Shown: positions 6,603 through 14,596, numbered from the stretch's first letter. The stretch: DNA of 24,740 bases from an uncultured Coprococcus sp. (GCA_900767685.1 CAAGAB010000227.1:1-24740); one strand, 5' to 3'. Numbers and translations: made by a program. Notes: generated by a model not told the origin, from the letters alone.

Positions 6603-8828
6603 CTACTTCTTTCTTCCTGATATAAGTATGATCACAAATGATGCGAGAATAGTAGCGAGTACGGTTATAAGTATTATAAGCTGAAGGTTTCGGACACGGC
6701 TTTTTCTTTTGTCAACAGTATCACTTGATTTGTAATTGTTTATACGTTTGGTGCTGCGCTCGGTTGTGACTTCTGTTGTGGTTTCTGTGGTTCGGTGTGC
6801 CCTTGTCGTATATTCATGCATTGTATATTCCGTCGTTGTACGCTCAGTTGTGAATGGCTGGAAACTGGTGGTGGCTTCAGTGGTCGCCTGCGTGGTATAT
6901 TGTGTAGTGACCTGTGTAGTCGCAGATGTTGTAACTTCTGTTGTCACAATAGGAGCAGTTGTTGTGGTCACCTTCTCTTTTTCTTCTATAGAAAAGCTTG
7001 CCACGGCGTCACCGGTTGTCGATCGGATAGTCAATGTGTGATTACCGGCACTTAGAGTGCTGAGGTATGACGATTTCAACTCTATAATAGTACTTCCCTC
7101 TGATTTGGTGTAGTATGATGGAGATACGACATTGCTGTCTACCAGCACACATACAAAGTCAGCTATGTCTGCATCGGATCTGAATTTTAGGGTGTCGCTG
7201 CTGGACTGTTTCCATTTCACACCGTTGCCTCCGGTTATTTTCGGAGCCTGTTTACTTATAACAGTGTCTTCTTTGCTTATGCTCTTGGTACCTTTTTTGT
7301 CACTGAAATACTTGCCACATGCGGAACAGTACCAATATTCGATATTACCGTTTGATGAAGCTGTAGCAGCAGTATAATCAACTTTCTTGAGGGCGGTATG
7401 ATTTGTCTTGCTTACTTTTCCGTATTTTGCTCCACAGCTGGAACATACAGCTTTTTCTGTACATGTCGCTTTTCCACCGGAGCAGTCCTGGGTGATTCTA
7501 TAACCGCAGCCTTTGTTCTTACAAGTACGTGTGTGTGTGCCATCGCCATTGCTTTTCCATTTTCCGAGTTTGTGTTCTGACTTAGCCTTGACCATTTCCT
7601 TTCCGCAGTATTTGCAGACAACTGGAGTTGTACAGTTGTTGTCGTCTGTAGATGCCACGTGGTCCTTATTGACCGTCACAGTTATCTCTGATTTGTTGCC
7701 GGCTTTATCTGTTGCAGTGACTGTCTGGGCATCTTTGGCAGATGAGAGCTTGAATCCTCCCTTGCCGTCAGTTGATATCTCCTTGTTGTTTACAGTGATC
7801 TTGTCAAGGTTTGGATCACTGACACTTGCCTTTACTGAGGAACAATATACTGAACCGTCAGTTATTCCATCAAATGCAGGAGCCTGGGTGTCGATGGTGA
7901 ATCCTTCAGAAGATATATATGTGGCATTATCTCCGGATTTGATCTGCGCATATATGATGTATGAGCCGTCATCGCTCACGGTAAATGAACCGCTGTATTC
8001 TGTGAATGTGCTTGATGCAAGCGTATCTGTTGAGAGTGCCTCTCCGCTTATGATATATCCCACATCCAACCCTTTGGCGGCAGATATACTGACTTTTACA
8101 GCTTTTTTATGATATGTATCAAATGATGTTCCGTCTTGAATAGAATCCCAGCTTTTTTTATCGATTGTGATCTTGCCGCCTATATCCTCGTTGTCCCACT
8201 GCGCATAAAAAGTGAGATTCCTTTTGCCTGAGTCATCGTCAGGGTCGGAATAATCATAGCCGCCATCTTCAGCTTTCTCGAAATCTTTGGTATAGAGCAT
8301 TGTTATATTCTGACCGGAGCCGTCAGCGCTTGTGTTCCAGCCGGTGAACTGATAACCTTTCCTCTCTGGAACGTAATCGGCAAGAGCTATTCCATAAGAG
8401 CTGCCGGCCACATCAAAATCGTAAGAGCTGCTTTCAGCTTTGCCTATTGTTCCGCCGTTGGCATTCAGTGTAAATGTAAGACCGGATCCGGAATAGGTGT
8501 TTTTAGTGTACATGGCAATGAGCGTCAGTCTGTTGGAGTCATCTGCGAAATCTGTGCTTTTGACTTCTGAGATCTTATTTGATTTGTTATACCACCCTGT
8601 GAAAGTGAACCCTTCTCTTTCAGGGACAAATTCAGATAAATCTATATTTTGAAAATCAGATTTCGGCTGTGTGATCTCGGTACTGGTTTCATCCGATATG
8701 GTGCCGCCTGCCGCATCCAGAGTGACATAATATGTATCTGGGTCATCACCCTCATCTGCCAGAGCGCTTACCCCATTAAAACAGAATAAAACGCAAAGTA
8801 TGATAGATAAATATAAGAACTTCTTCAT
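6603..8828 (-). CDS. Large cell-surface protein with InlB B repeats and Thr-rich stalk
   Basis: This 741-residue protein is exported and membrane-anchored. Residues 1-25 are a signal peptide (MKKFLYLSIILCVLFCFNG..ALA). Two InlB-type B repeats (Listeria-Bacteroides repeats) follow at about 33-108 and 116-212, each with a xxDAAGGTI or xxNANGGTI start and an FTGW core. Residues 313-387 look like a bacterial Ig-like domain. Residues 399-525 are Cys-rich, with CxxC pairs at 405/408, 462/465 and 501/504 and Cys436/Cys441. A Thr-rich stalk (620-693) of TTE/TTQ units leads to a basic segment and a C-terminal transmembrane helix (715-737) ending in GRKK. There is no LPxTG motif, so anchoring is by the helix rather than sortase. 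The ATG at 8828 has AGGGAGGG eight bases upstream. A role in adhesion or matrix contact is inferred. Confidence 0.88.
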   Translation of the reverse strand: MKKFLYLSIILCVLFCFNGVSALADEGDDPDTYYVTLDAAGGTISDETSTEITQPKSDFQNIDLSEFVPEREGFTFTGWYNKSNKISEVKSTDFADDSNRLTLIAMYTKNTYSGSGLTFTLNANGGTIGKAESSSYDFDVAGSSYGIALADYVPERKGYQFTGWNTSADGSGQNITMLYTKDFEKAEDGGYDYSDPDDDSGKRNLTFYAQWDNEDIGGKITIDKKSWDSIQDGTSFDTYHKKAVKVSISAAKGLDVGYIISGEALSTDTLASSTFTEYSGSFTVSDDGSYIIYAQIKSGDNATYISSEGFTIDTQAPAFDGITDGSVYCSSVKASVSDPNLDKITVNNKEISTDGKGGFKLSSAKDAQTVTATDKAGNKSEITVTVNKDHVASTDDNNCTTPVVCKYCGKEMVKAKSEHKLGKWKSNGDGTHTRTCKNKGCGYRITQDCSGGKATCTEKAVCSSCGAKYGKVSKTNHTALKKVDYTAATASSNGNIEYWYCSACGKYFSDKKGTKSISKEDTVISKQAPKITGGNGVKWKQSSSDTLKFRSDADIADFVCVLVDSNVVSPSYYTKSEGSTIIELKSSYLSTLSAGNHTLTIRSTTGDAVASFSIEEKEKVTTTTAPIVTTEVTTSATTQVTTQYTTQATTEATTSFQPFTTERTTTEYTMHEYTTRAHRTTETTTEVTTERSTKRINNYKSSDTVDKRKSRVRNLQLIILITVLATILASFVIILISGRKK

Positions 8829-8942
8829 AAATTCTTCCCTCCCTGAAGCGATATTTTTTGATAATTAGTCAGTTAAAACTATCTTTATTTTATTATAAAA
8901 AATAATATAAAACAACGAAACGTAAACATAATTAATAAGATG

Positions 8943-9005
8943 AAAGGAACGCTCAGCTCTCAGTTCTGCCATGACATGGAGAAATGAGGGGTTGGGCGTT
9001 CCTTT
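8943..9005 (-). terminator. Long near-palindromic hairpin, likely terminator of aldose epimerase gene
   Basis: AAAGGAACGCTCA (8943-8955) pairs with TGGGCGTTCCTTT (8993-9005), 13 bp with one G-U. Inside, CTCAGTTCT pairs with AGAAATGAG (one mismatch) and CCATG with CATGG, so the element folds as one long rod. It lies just after the stop at 9067. The U-tract on minus is poor (CCTTTCATCTTATTAATT), so a structured RNA is an alternative. Confidence 0.5.
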
Positions 9006-9066
9006 GCAATATTTATGATAATCTGCAATACGAATGTTACTCAGTACATCGTAATGTGAGATATGA

Positions 9067-10071
9067 TTATGCTATTGTGAATATTCTTTCTTTAACCGTC
9101 CTAGATTCTCCAGGAGCAAGCTCTGTATAACCGGTAATAGAAGGATCTCCAGACAGATTAGGTGCATCTATGTTCCAGCTCATTGGTTCCGGACAGAAGT
9201 AACCCTTATCGCCGTGGTCATTCCACATGATCCAGAATTTCATGGTGTCGTCAACTTCGTAGCAGATTCTCTTTCCTGTTGCTGTGTCTGTTATATATAC
9301 TCCGTAGAATGGCTTTCCGTCAAGCTCGTTCATCTCGGCAGTATAGAGATCGTTATCGATATCCTTCAGGACAGGAACCATAGTTCCATTCTTGTACTGG
9401 AGATCATAGTCTGTTATAGGAAGGTTCTTCTCGGTTGGAATAGCGTGCTCATCAAGCTCCCACTTGTCACCGATCGGAACACAGAGGCGAACATCTTCAC
9501 CCTTTCCGGTGCTTGTGAAAGGTCCCTTGAATGCCACATGGTTACATACTCCGTAAGGCATCTGCTTATCGGACAGATTGGTCAATGTGAATTCATAATT
9601 CAGTCCATCCGGAGTAAGGGTAAATGTGTAGTCAGCCCTGAAGCTTACAGGGTAAGTTGAAAAGAAGTCATCATTTTCATCGTATGTATATGTTGTCTTA
9701 CCGATGGCGTTGTCACCGTCGACAAGAACTTCCTTGATATTGTGATTTCTGAGGTGAAGGAATCCATGAAGGTGATTTCCAAGAGGATCATTACATGGGA
9801 AATGATACATAGCATCTGATGTCTTGAGGTTTCCGTGTGAAAGTCTGTTTGGAAGGTACAGAGTTGGCATACCGTATATCTCTGCAGATGCCTTGAGCTG
9901 TGCCGGTGTGAGTTCAGGATCGTTTCTGAATACATCAATATCCAGAGCGGTATTTTCAAGTTTCATAACATTGCTGCCGTTAAATGGTGCGATAAGTGCA
10001 CGATAATCGCCGGATATAAGTTCAATACATTTTTCCCCTTTGTAATCAATGGTGCGTGCGATAGTGTTCAT
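9067..10071 (-). CDS. Aldose 1-epimerase family protein (GalM-like)
   Basis: Family members interconvert alpha and beta anomers of aldoses in the cytoplasm. The 334-residue protein has the family landmarks: Asn75-Arg76 in LPNRLSHG, His102 in NHLHGF, His178 in GVCNHVAF (general acid position) and Glu295 in PEPMSWNIDAPN (general base position). The length is normal. ATG 10071 is chosen over ATG 10089 because the AGAGGAGA ribosome site lies between them. The gene stands alone, with a hairpin after it and a minus-strand terminator-like element upstream. The sugar substrate cannot be read from sequence; other carbohydrate genes in the window (cellobiose phosphorylase, glucanotransferase) suggest glucose or a plant-glycan sugar. 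Confidence 0.88.
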   Translation of the reverse strand: MNTIARTIDYKGEKCIELISGDYRALIAPFNGSNVMKLENTALDIDVFRNDPELTPAQLKASAEIYGMPTLYLPNRLSHGNLKTSDAMYHFPCNDPLGNHLHGFLHLRNHNIKEVLVDGDNAIGKTTYTYDENDDFFSTYPVSFRADYTFTLTPDGLNYEFTLTNLSDKQMPYGVCNHVAFKGPFTSTGKGEDVRLCVPIGDKWELDEHAIPTEKNLPITDYDLQYKNGTMVPVLKDIDNDLYTAEMNELDGKPFYGVYITDTATGKRICYEVDDTMKFWIMWNDHGDKGYFCPEPMSWNIDAPNLSGDPSITGYTELAPGESRTVKERIFTIA

Positions 10072-10190
10072 ATTGATTCTCCTCTTCATTATTATATAAA
10101 TTTATTTGCATTATAATTTCAGTAATAATTCATAGCATTTCACAATTACAATAGTACCACGTAAAAAATAAAGTGTCTATCTTTAATGCG

Positions 10191-10218
10191 AAAAAAGGGG
10201 GGCTGCATAGGCCCACCC
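10191..10218 (-). terminator. Minus-strand terminator-like hairpin in the 10072-10315 intergenic region
   Basis: Read on minus, GGTGGGC (10217-10211) pairs with GCCCCCC (10203-10197), one mismatch, with a 7-base loop, followed at once by TTTTTT. No minus gene lies upstream of it. It may insulate the aldose epimerase gene from antisense transcription coming from the region of the SGNH gene. Confidence 0.4.
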
Positions 10219-10230
10219 AAAAAGGTTTTC

Positions 10231-10259
10231 TTGATTATTTTATCATTAATTGATATACT
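10231..10259 (+). promoter_or_regulatory. Promoter of the SGNH hydrolase-DUF4358 operon
   Basis: TTGATT (10231-10236) and TATACT (10254-10259) are 17 bp apart. The transcript would start near 10266, before the GTG start at 10316. This also argues against the earlier in-frame TTG at 10250. Confidence 0.65.
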
Positions 10260-10315
10260 ATCCAGCGTATAATGAATTTTTGTTTGAATTTTGTGTTGAT
10301 TACTCGGAGGTCGAA

Positions 10316-11194
10316 GTGACTAAGGATAATAACAAATATCAAAGACATAATAATAGAATAGATAATAGACATGATATCAACGGACATAATAACAGAATAG
10401 ATAATAGGAAGAACAGACTTATCCATATGGTCATAAGCACGGTTGTCATGATCGTGTTTATATGTGCACTGGGACAGGGCAATTTGCGAAAAGAAGTACG
10501 TGGACAGGAACAGATCAGACCCGAAGGAAGCACATCGGAGAGCATAAGCGAGAGTGTAAATCGAAGTGCGGATCAAATAACAGATCAGAGCATGCAGGAG
10601 ACCGCTGATGACAGCTACTTTTCATCGTCGCTGCTGGTAGGAGATTCAAGGGCGGAGACACTTGGTCTTTATAGCGGCTTGGCGGACTGGGATGTGTATG
10701 CGGCAAGAAATCTTGATATAGAGACTGTTCAGAACAGTAAGATAGTTTCGGATGGTACGGGGCAGATGTGCACAGTTCCTGAAATCCTTGAAAAGACCAC
10801 ATATTCCAGTATATATGTATCATTTGGAATAGGAGAGCTTGGATGGTATAAGGAACGATTTATATCTGCATATAAAGCTTTTCTGGATAAGGCGACAGTG
10901 TTGCAGCCATATGCGAAGATTTATGTCATGTCGATACTGCCTGTATCTGCTGAATTGTCATCTGATGATTCGGTATATAACAATCCGGAGATTGATAATT
11001 TTAATCTGGCACTTCAGGAATTATGCAAGTCGTATGATCGAGTTGAATATCTTGATGTTGCGGAGAGCGTTGCGGTGAACGGTGTCTTGCCGGAAGACGC
11101 AGGCACGGATGGGATACATTTTAATAAAGAATATAGTCAGAAGATTATGGATTACATTAGAAGCCATGTCAATGGTGTATCTGTAGCGCAGTAG
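10316..11194 (+). CDS. Membrane-anchored SGNH/GDSL-type hydrolase
   Basis: This 292-residue protein has a short cytoplasmic tail, one transmembrane segment (about 35-54), a Ser/Glu-rich linker (65-100) and an outside SGNH domain. SGNH enzymes are esterases or acyl-transfer partners acting on glycans. LLVGDSR carries the nucleophile Ser111, SFGIGELG (169-175) takes the place of the usual glycine/asparagine block, and TDGIHF (264-269) supplies Asp265 and His268. The missing Asn in the third block makes activity less certain. GTG 10316 is chosen because CGGAGG lies five bases upstream and the promoter overlaps earlier starts. The DUF4358 gene follows after 16 bases. In related bacteria such pairs often flank an MBOAT O-acetyltransferase; none is in this window. 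The tail contains a 25-bp DNA duplication. Confidence 0.8.
   Translation: MTKDNNKYQRHNNRIDNRHDINGHNNRIDNRKNRLIHMVISTVVMIVFICALGQGNLRKEVRGQEQIRPEGSTSESISESVNRSADQITDQSMQETADDSYFSSSLLVGDSRAETLGLYSGLADWDVYAARNLDIETVQNSKIVSDGTGQMCTVPEILEKTTYSSIYVSFGIGELGWYKERFISAYKAFLDKATVLQPYAKIYVMSILPVSAELSSDDSVYNNPEIDNFNLALQELCKSYDRVEYLDVAESVAVNGVLPEDAGTDGIHFNKEYSQKIMDYIRSHVNGVSVAQ
10344..10407 (+). repeat. 25-bp direct repeat inside the SGNH gene
   Basis: Positions 10344-10368 and 10383-10407 are identical except for one base, with a 39-bp period. They encode the repeated HNNRIDNR motif in the cytoplasmic tail of the SGNH protein. This is a recent in-frame duplication of an AT-rich segment. Confidence 0.85.
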
Positions 11195-11210
11195 TAGAAA
11201 CGGAGGCGTT

Positions 11211-11690
11211 ATGGTCAGAAGATTGAAGATTTTATTCCTCGGAGTAATGGTTGTGTGCGGCCTTACAGGCTGTGGGGGGAGCAATGATCAGAAAATAGTC
11301 CGGCCGGATGTGCATATATTGGCGGATAAGCTGACAGATGGTGTTGAGTTTGAGGACTCGGTGGAAGAGATCTCTTTGGAACGTGCTTTGAAGTATTATG
11401 GAATTGACAGCAGTATGGTAAAGGATGGAGAGGTGCATATGTCTACCGGAGCCACATCGGAGGAGATGGCGGTATTTGATACAACGTCGGCAGCGGCAGC
11501 TTCCACAATTCTTGACAAGCTTACAGCTCGCAGGGATGACAGGGTGAAGATGTATATAAGTGATAAACCATCTGAAGTGACAAGACTTGACAATGCGGTT
11601 CTGTATATACATGATTGTTTTGTTGTATATGTAGTTTCGGATGATAGTGATGGCGCAGAAAGTATTATAAAAGGTTATATTGAGCAATAG
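11211..11690 (+). CDS. DUF4358-like lipoprotein
   Basis: This 159-residue protein has a lipoprotein signal peptide: basic MVRRLK, a hydrophobic core and the lipobox LTGC with Cys21. The rest resembles DUF4358 proteins: a short helix region with ISLERALKYYGID, the STGATSEEMAVF stretch near 78-89, an alternating Ala-rich helix and a C-terminal strand ending in YVVSDD. The molecular function of DUF4358 is unknown to me; the proteins often sit beside SGNH and MBOAT genes for cell-surface glycan acylation. The ATG has a CGGAGG ribosome site and follows the SGNH stop by 16 bases, so the two genes form an operon, closed by a terminator at 11712. Confidence 0.8.
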   Translation: MVRRLKILFLGVMVVCGLTGCGGSNDQKIVRPDVHILADKLTDGVEFEDSVEEISLERALKYYGIDSSMVKDGEVHMSTGATSEEMAVFDTTSAAAASTILDKLTARRDDRVKMYISDKPSEVTRLDNAVLYIHDCFVVYVVSDDSDGAESIIKGYIEQ

Positions 11691-11711
11691 AATAATAAAT
11701 TGGACAGATCA

Positions 11712-11752
11712 GCCTCGGGACCGGAAGAATCTTGGTACCTGAGGCATTTTTA
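11712..11752 (+). terminator. Terminator after the SGNH-DUF4358 operon
   Basis: GCCTC (11712-11716) pairs with GAGGC (11741-11745), with further GG/CC pairs inside, and ATTTTTAT follows. It lies about 20 bases after the stop codon at 11690. Confidence 0.75.
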
Positions 11753-12087
11753 TGCATGCATATAATTTATAATGACCTAATTTATAAGGAAAGGAACGTT
11801 TGGAGAGTTCGCCCATATTGTATTAATAAAATCGCTGTCAATAAGTAATGATAAAAGATGAAGATTTGAAATATTGTATTTTGGCATAATGCCATGTATT
11901 ATAAACTACAGAAATATACGGCATGAATTGACGGCTTGTGATATGACGGGTATTATATGGATTTCTGTTTTGCGTATATTGTTCGATAGCCTTTTGTATG
12001 GGAGAGCGCATATCAGGATCCTTTACCTGTCAGATGAAAAATGGATGCATGCCGGCTGAGCTAATTAAATAAGAAAGAGGTAATAAC
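11753..12087. other. Intergenic region before the flavin reductase gene
   Basis: This 335-base AT-rich stretch holds no convincing gene. It has a small perfect palindrome TGGCA-TAA-TGCCA near 11882-11894, a near-repeated ATTGTATT, and the promoter at 11928-11956. The leader after that promoter is about 125 bases; I recognised no riboswitch in it. Confidence 0.6.
11928..11956 (+). promoter_or_regulatory. Promoter of the flavin reductase-like gene
   Basis: TTGACG (11928-11933) and TATTAT (11951-11956) are separated by exactly 17 bp. It could drive the flavin reductase gene and, by readthrough, ispE and the GntR gene, as no terminator is seen before 14450. Confidence 0.65.
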
Positions 12088-12651
12088 ATGTCAAAACAGG
12101 TTTGGAAACCAGGAAATATGCTGTATCCGGTGCCGGCGGTTATGGTGAGCTGTCAGAGACCGGGAGAGAAAGCGAATATAGTGACAATCGCATGGGCTGG
12201 AACGATATGCAGTGATCCGGCTATGGTATCAATATCAGTCAGACCGGAGAGATATTCCTATGACATAATAAAGGAAACGGGTGAATTTACGATCAACCTG
12301 ATTACCGAGGAGCTGGCATTTGCGACAGATTACTGTGGAGTGAAGTCGGGAAGAGATGTGGATAAATTCAAGGAGATGAAGCTTCATGAGTGCAAAGGTG
12401 CAAATGTAGCATGCCCCGGAATAGAGGAAAGTCCTGTGAATATAGAGTGTAAGGTTAAGCAGATAGTTCCCCTCGGCTCCCATGACATGTTTATCGCTGA
12501 AGTTGTCGGAGTTCAGGTGAGCGAGAAGTATATGGACAGCACTGGCAAGTTCAATCTGAACAGCACCGGTCTGGTTGCATACTCACATGGGGAATATTAT
12601 AAGCTTGGGAAAAAACTTGGCAAATTTGGATTTTCAGTGAGAAAAAAATGA
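12088..12651 (+). CDS. Flavin reductase-like FMN-binding split-barrel protein
   Basis: This 187-residue cytoplasmic protein matches the flavin reductase / DIM6-NTAB family, which binds FMN in a split barrel and reduces flavin or small substrates with NAD(P)H. Family features are the start WKPGNMLYPVPAVMVS, the TIAWAGTICSDPAMVSISVRP stretch (33-53), the FTINLITEELA segment and the late strand HDMFIAEVVGVQV. The length is normal for the stand-alone type. AGAGG lies upstream of the ATG. It is followed by a 16/17-bp repeat tract and ispE. The precise substrate is not visible. Confidence 0.87.
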   Translation: MSKQVWKPGNMLYPVPAVMVSCQRPGEKANIVTIAWAGTICSDPAMVSISVRPERYSYDIIKETGEFTINLITEELAFATDYCGVKSGRDVDKFKEMKLHECKGANVACPGIEESPVNIECKVKQIVPLGSHDMFIAEVVGVQVSEKYMDSTGKFNLNSTGLVAYSHGEYYKLGKKLGKFGFSVRKK

Positions 12652-12691
12652 TAGTCTTACCCAGGAGTGAAGACAATAAATGTGAGAATAT

Positions 12692-12817
12692 AATAATACA
12701 TGAATAAGTAATACATGAATATAGTAATACATGAATATAGTAATACGTGAATATAGTAATACGTGAAGACAATAAATACATAAAGATGATAAATACATGG
12801 AGATAATAGATACATGG
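12692..12817 (+). repeat. Tandem repeat tract (16- and 17-bp units) running into ispE
   Basis: About five units of AGTAATACATGAATAT (16 bp) cover 12692-12767; units at 12707, 12723 and 12739 are near identical (ACATGA or ACGTGA). Three 17-bp units at 12767, 12784 and 12801 (like AGATAATAGATACATGG) follow. The last unit contains the ispE start codon at 12814, and the unit before it supplies GGAG at 12799-12802 as a Shine-Dalgarno sequence, 11 bases upstream. Slippage expansion is the likely origin. Confidence 0.9.
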
Positions 12818-13677
12818 AGATTTCTTTAAATGCATATGGCAAGATAAATCTTGGACTGGATGTGGTCAGAAAAAGACCGGACGGATATCACGAGGTGAAG
12901 ATGATAATGCAGACGGTGGAGCTGCATGATACATTAGTTTTTTGTGACATAGAAGAGGACGAAATCATAATAGAATCCAATTCCTCTCTTTTATCAGTCG
13001 CTGAGGATAATATCATATATAAGGCATGCGAACTTGTCAGGAATACATATGGCATAAAGATGGGCGTGAAAGTTACGCTGGATAAGCGGATCCCGATTGC
13101 TGCGGGTATGGCTGGAGGAAGCACAGATGCAGCAGCGGCTCTCATAGCCATGAATAAATTATTTGACCTGGGACTTACTGATGAGAGACTTATGGAACTT
13201 GGCGTGAGGATCGGTGCAGATGTGCCGTATTGCATAATGCAGGGAACAGCACTCTCTGAAGGAATAGGGGAGATACTGACTCCGCTTGCAGCTATGCCGG
13301 AGTGTTATATAGCAATAGCTAAACCGCCTATAGGGGTGTCGACAAAGTGGGTATATCAGAATCTTAAAGCCGCAGAGCTAGAGAGACATCCGGATATAGA
13401 TGGCATGGTGGATGCTTTAGACCGGGGAGATCTAAAAGGCGTGACTGGCAGAATGGAGAATGTTCTTGAGACGGTTACGATACCGGCATACCCTGAAATA
13501 CAGACGATAAAGAATATCATGACAGAAAATGGGGCTTTGAATGCACTTATGAGTGGAAGCGGACCGACTGTATTTGGTATATTTGACGATGAGAGGGCGG
13601 CACAGACTGTAGTGGATATGCTTACGGATAGAAAGCTTGTACAGCAGGCCTGTGTAGTCAGACCGCATAATAGGTAG
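12814..13677 (+). CDS. ispE: 4-diphosphocytidyl-2-C-methyl-D-erythritol kinase
   Basis: IspE phosphorylates CDP-methylerythritol at the 2-hydroxyl with ATP, the fourth enzymatic step of the MEP isoprenoid pathway in the cytoplasm. The 287-residue protein is a GHMP kinase of normal length. It begins NAYGKINLGL with Lys10, has RPDGYHEV at 21-28, the ATP loop IPIAAGMAGGSTDAAAAL at 93-110, GADVPYC with Asp136, and the C-terminal motif SGSGPTVFG. The start ATG 12814 gives the normal N-terminus but sits inside the last unit of a tandem repeat, with a spaced GGAG 11 bases upstream. The GntR gene follows after 40 bases, an arrangement I recall from other Clostridia. Confidence 0.96.
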   Translation: MEISLNAYGKINLGLDVVRKRPDGYHEVKMIMQTVELHDTLVFCDIEEDEIIIESNSSLLSVAEDNIIYKACELVRNTYGIKMGVKVTLDKRIPIAAGMAGGSTDAAAALIAMNKLFDLGLTDERLMELGVRIGADVPYCIMQGTALSEGIGEILTPLAAMPECYIAIAKPPIGVSTKWVYQNLKAAELERHPDIDGMVDALDRGDLKGVTGRMENVLETVTIPAYPEIQTIKNIMTENGALNALMSGSGPTVFGIFDDERAAQTVVDMLTDRKLVQQACVVRPHNR

Positions 13678-13717
13678 GCTGATTTGTGGAAGAATACAGG
13701 AACGAAAGAGGTAATAA

Positions 13718-14392
13718 ATGGAGTTGAAGTTAGATATGGATGAATATCTCCCACTGCGGGAGGTTGTGTTTAATACTCTTAGAACAGCAATAATACATGG
13801 AGAGTTTGAGCCGGGGGAACGTCTTATGGAGATGCATCTGGCAAAAAGACTTGGAGTCAGCAGAACTCCGGTCAGAGAAGCTATGCGTATGTTGGAGCTG
13901 GAAGGCCTTGTCGTTATGATACCTAAAAAAGGTGCGGAGGTTGCCAGAATAACGGAGAAGGATCTGAAGGATGCGCTGGAGATCAGGATGGCACTGGAAG
14001 AACTGGCTGCAGAACTGGCATGTAGAAGGATAGATGATGCGGGTCGGAGTGCACTTCAGGATGCCAGCGATACATTTCGAAAAGCAGTAGAGTCGCAGAA
14101 TTTGTCAGCCATAGTTGAAGCGGATGTGGCATTTCATAATGTTGTGTATGAGAGTACCCACAATTCCAGACTGCTGAATATTTCCCAGACGCTCAGAGAA
14201 CAGGTTTACAGATATCGTGTGGAGTATGTGAAGGATCTGAATCATCACAGCAAGCTTGTGACTGAGCATGAGGCTTTGACTGAGGCCATACTTCAGGGGA
14301 ATGAGGAGAAGGCGAAAGAGATTACAAGAAAACACATCTACGATCAGGAAAAGATAGTTATTGCAAATGCTGTAAAAGCACAGAAAAAATAA
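13718..14392 (+). CDS. GntR-family transcriptional regulator, FCD type
   Basis: This 224-residue DNA-binding protein has an N-terminal winged helix-turn-helix (about 10-75; EMHLAKRLGVSRTPVREAMRMLE) and a C-terminal all-helical FCD ligand domain (80-215). The FCD metal or ligand pocket is intact: Asp136 and His140 (EADVAFH), His184 (TEHEAL) and His206 (RKHIYD). FCD regulators respond to organic acids, sugar acids or similar small molecules; the effector here is unknown. AGAGG lies 6 bases before the ATG. It follows ispE by 40 bases in the same direction, so it may be co-transcribed, and a strong terminator follows at 14450. Confidence 0.92.
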   Translation: MELKLDMDEYLPLREVVFNTLRTAIIHGEFEPGERLMEMHLAKRLGVSRTPVREAMRMLELEGLVVMIPKKGAEVARITEKDLKDALEIRMALEELAAELACRRIDDAGRSALQDASDTFRKAVESQNLSAIVEADVAFHNVVYESTHNSRLLNISQTLREQVYRYRVEYVKDLNHHSKLVTEHEALTEAILQGNEEKAKEITRKHIYDQEKIVIANAVKAQKK

Positions 14393-14449
14393 GAGGCTTT
14401 AAGCAATGGGCTGATGATCATAAGTAAGAGTGAATAAAAAGCATGTGGT

Positions 14450-14497
14450 AAACGCATTGTATGTGCAAGATAGGACATACATGCGTTTATTTTTTGT
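14450..14497 (+). terminator. Terminator after the GntR gene
   Basis: AAACGCAT-T-GTATGT (14450-14464) pairs with ACATACATGCGTTT (14475-14488), a 14-bp stem with one bulged T and a 10-base loop, followed by ATTTTTTG. It separates the ispE-GntR unit from the germination operon. Confidence 0.88.
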
Positions 14498-14596
14498 GCT
14501 TTTAAATGAATAAAGACATTAAGTCTGGAAAATATAAAAGTAGAAGATACATGGAATCATCATGAGATGATTTAATGTTTTTTCGTTGAGAGCATC

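Noticed and set aside
6736..7055. Plus-strand ORFs rich in Val and Cys
   Set aside because: They are the reverse reading of the Thr-rich stalk and low-complexity codons of the surface protein gene.
11874..12059. 61-codon plus-strand ORF in the intergenic region
   Set aside because: It starts at TTG without a ribosome site, resembles no family I know and overlaps the promoter of the flavin reductase gene.
12551..12842. Minus-strand ORFs rich in Tyr, Ile and Ser
   Set aside because: They are produced by the tandem repeat tract read in reverse and overlap two well-supported plus genes.
14506..14565. 19-codon ORF before the germination operon
   Set aside because: No Shine-Dalgarno sequence; follows directly on the terminator U-tract.
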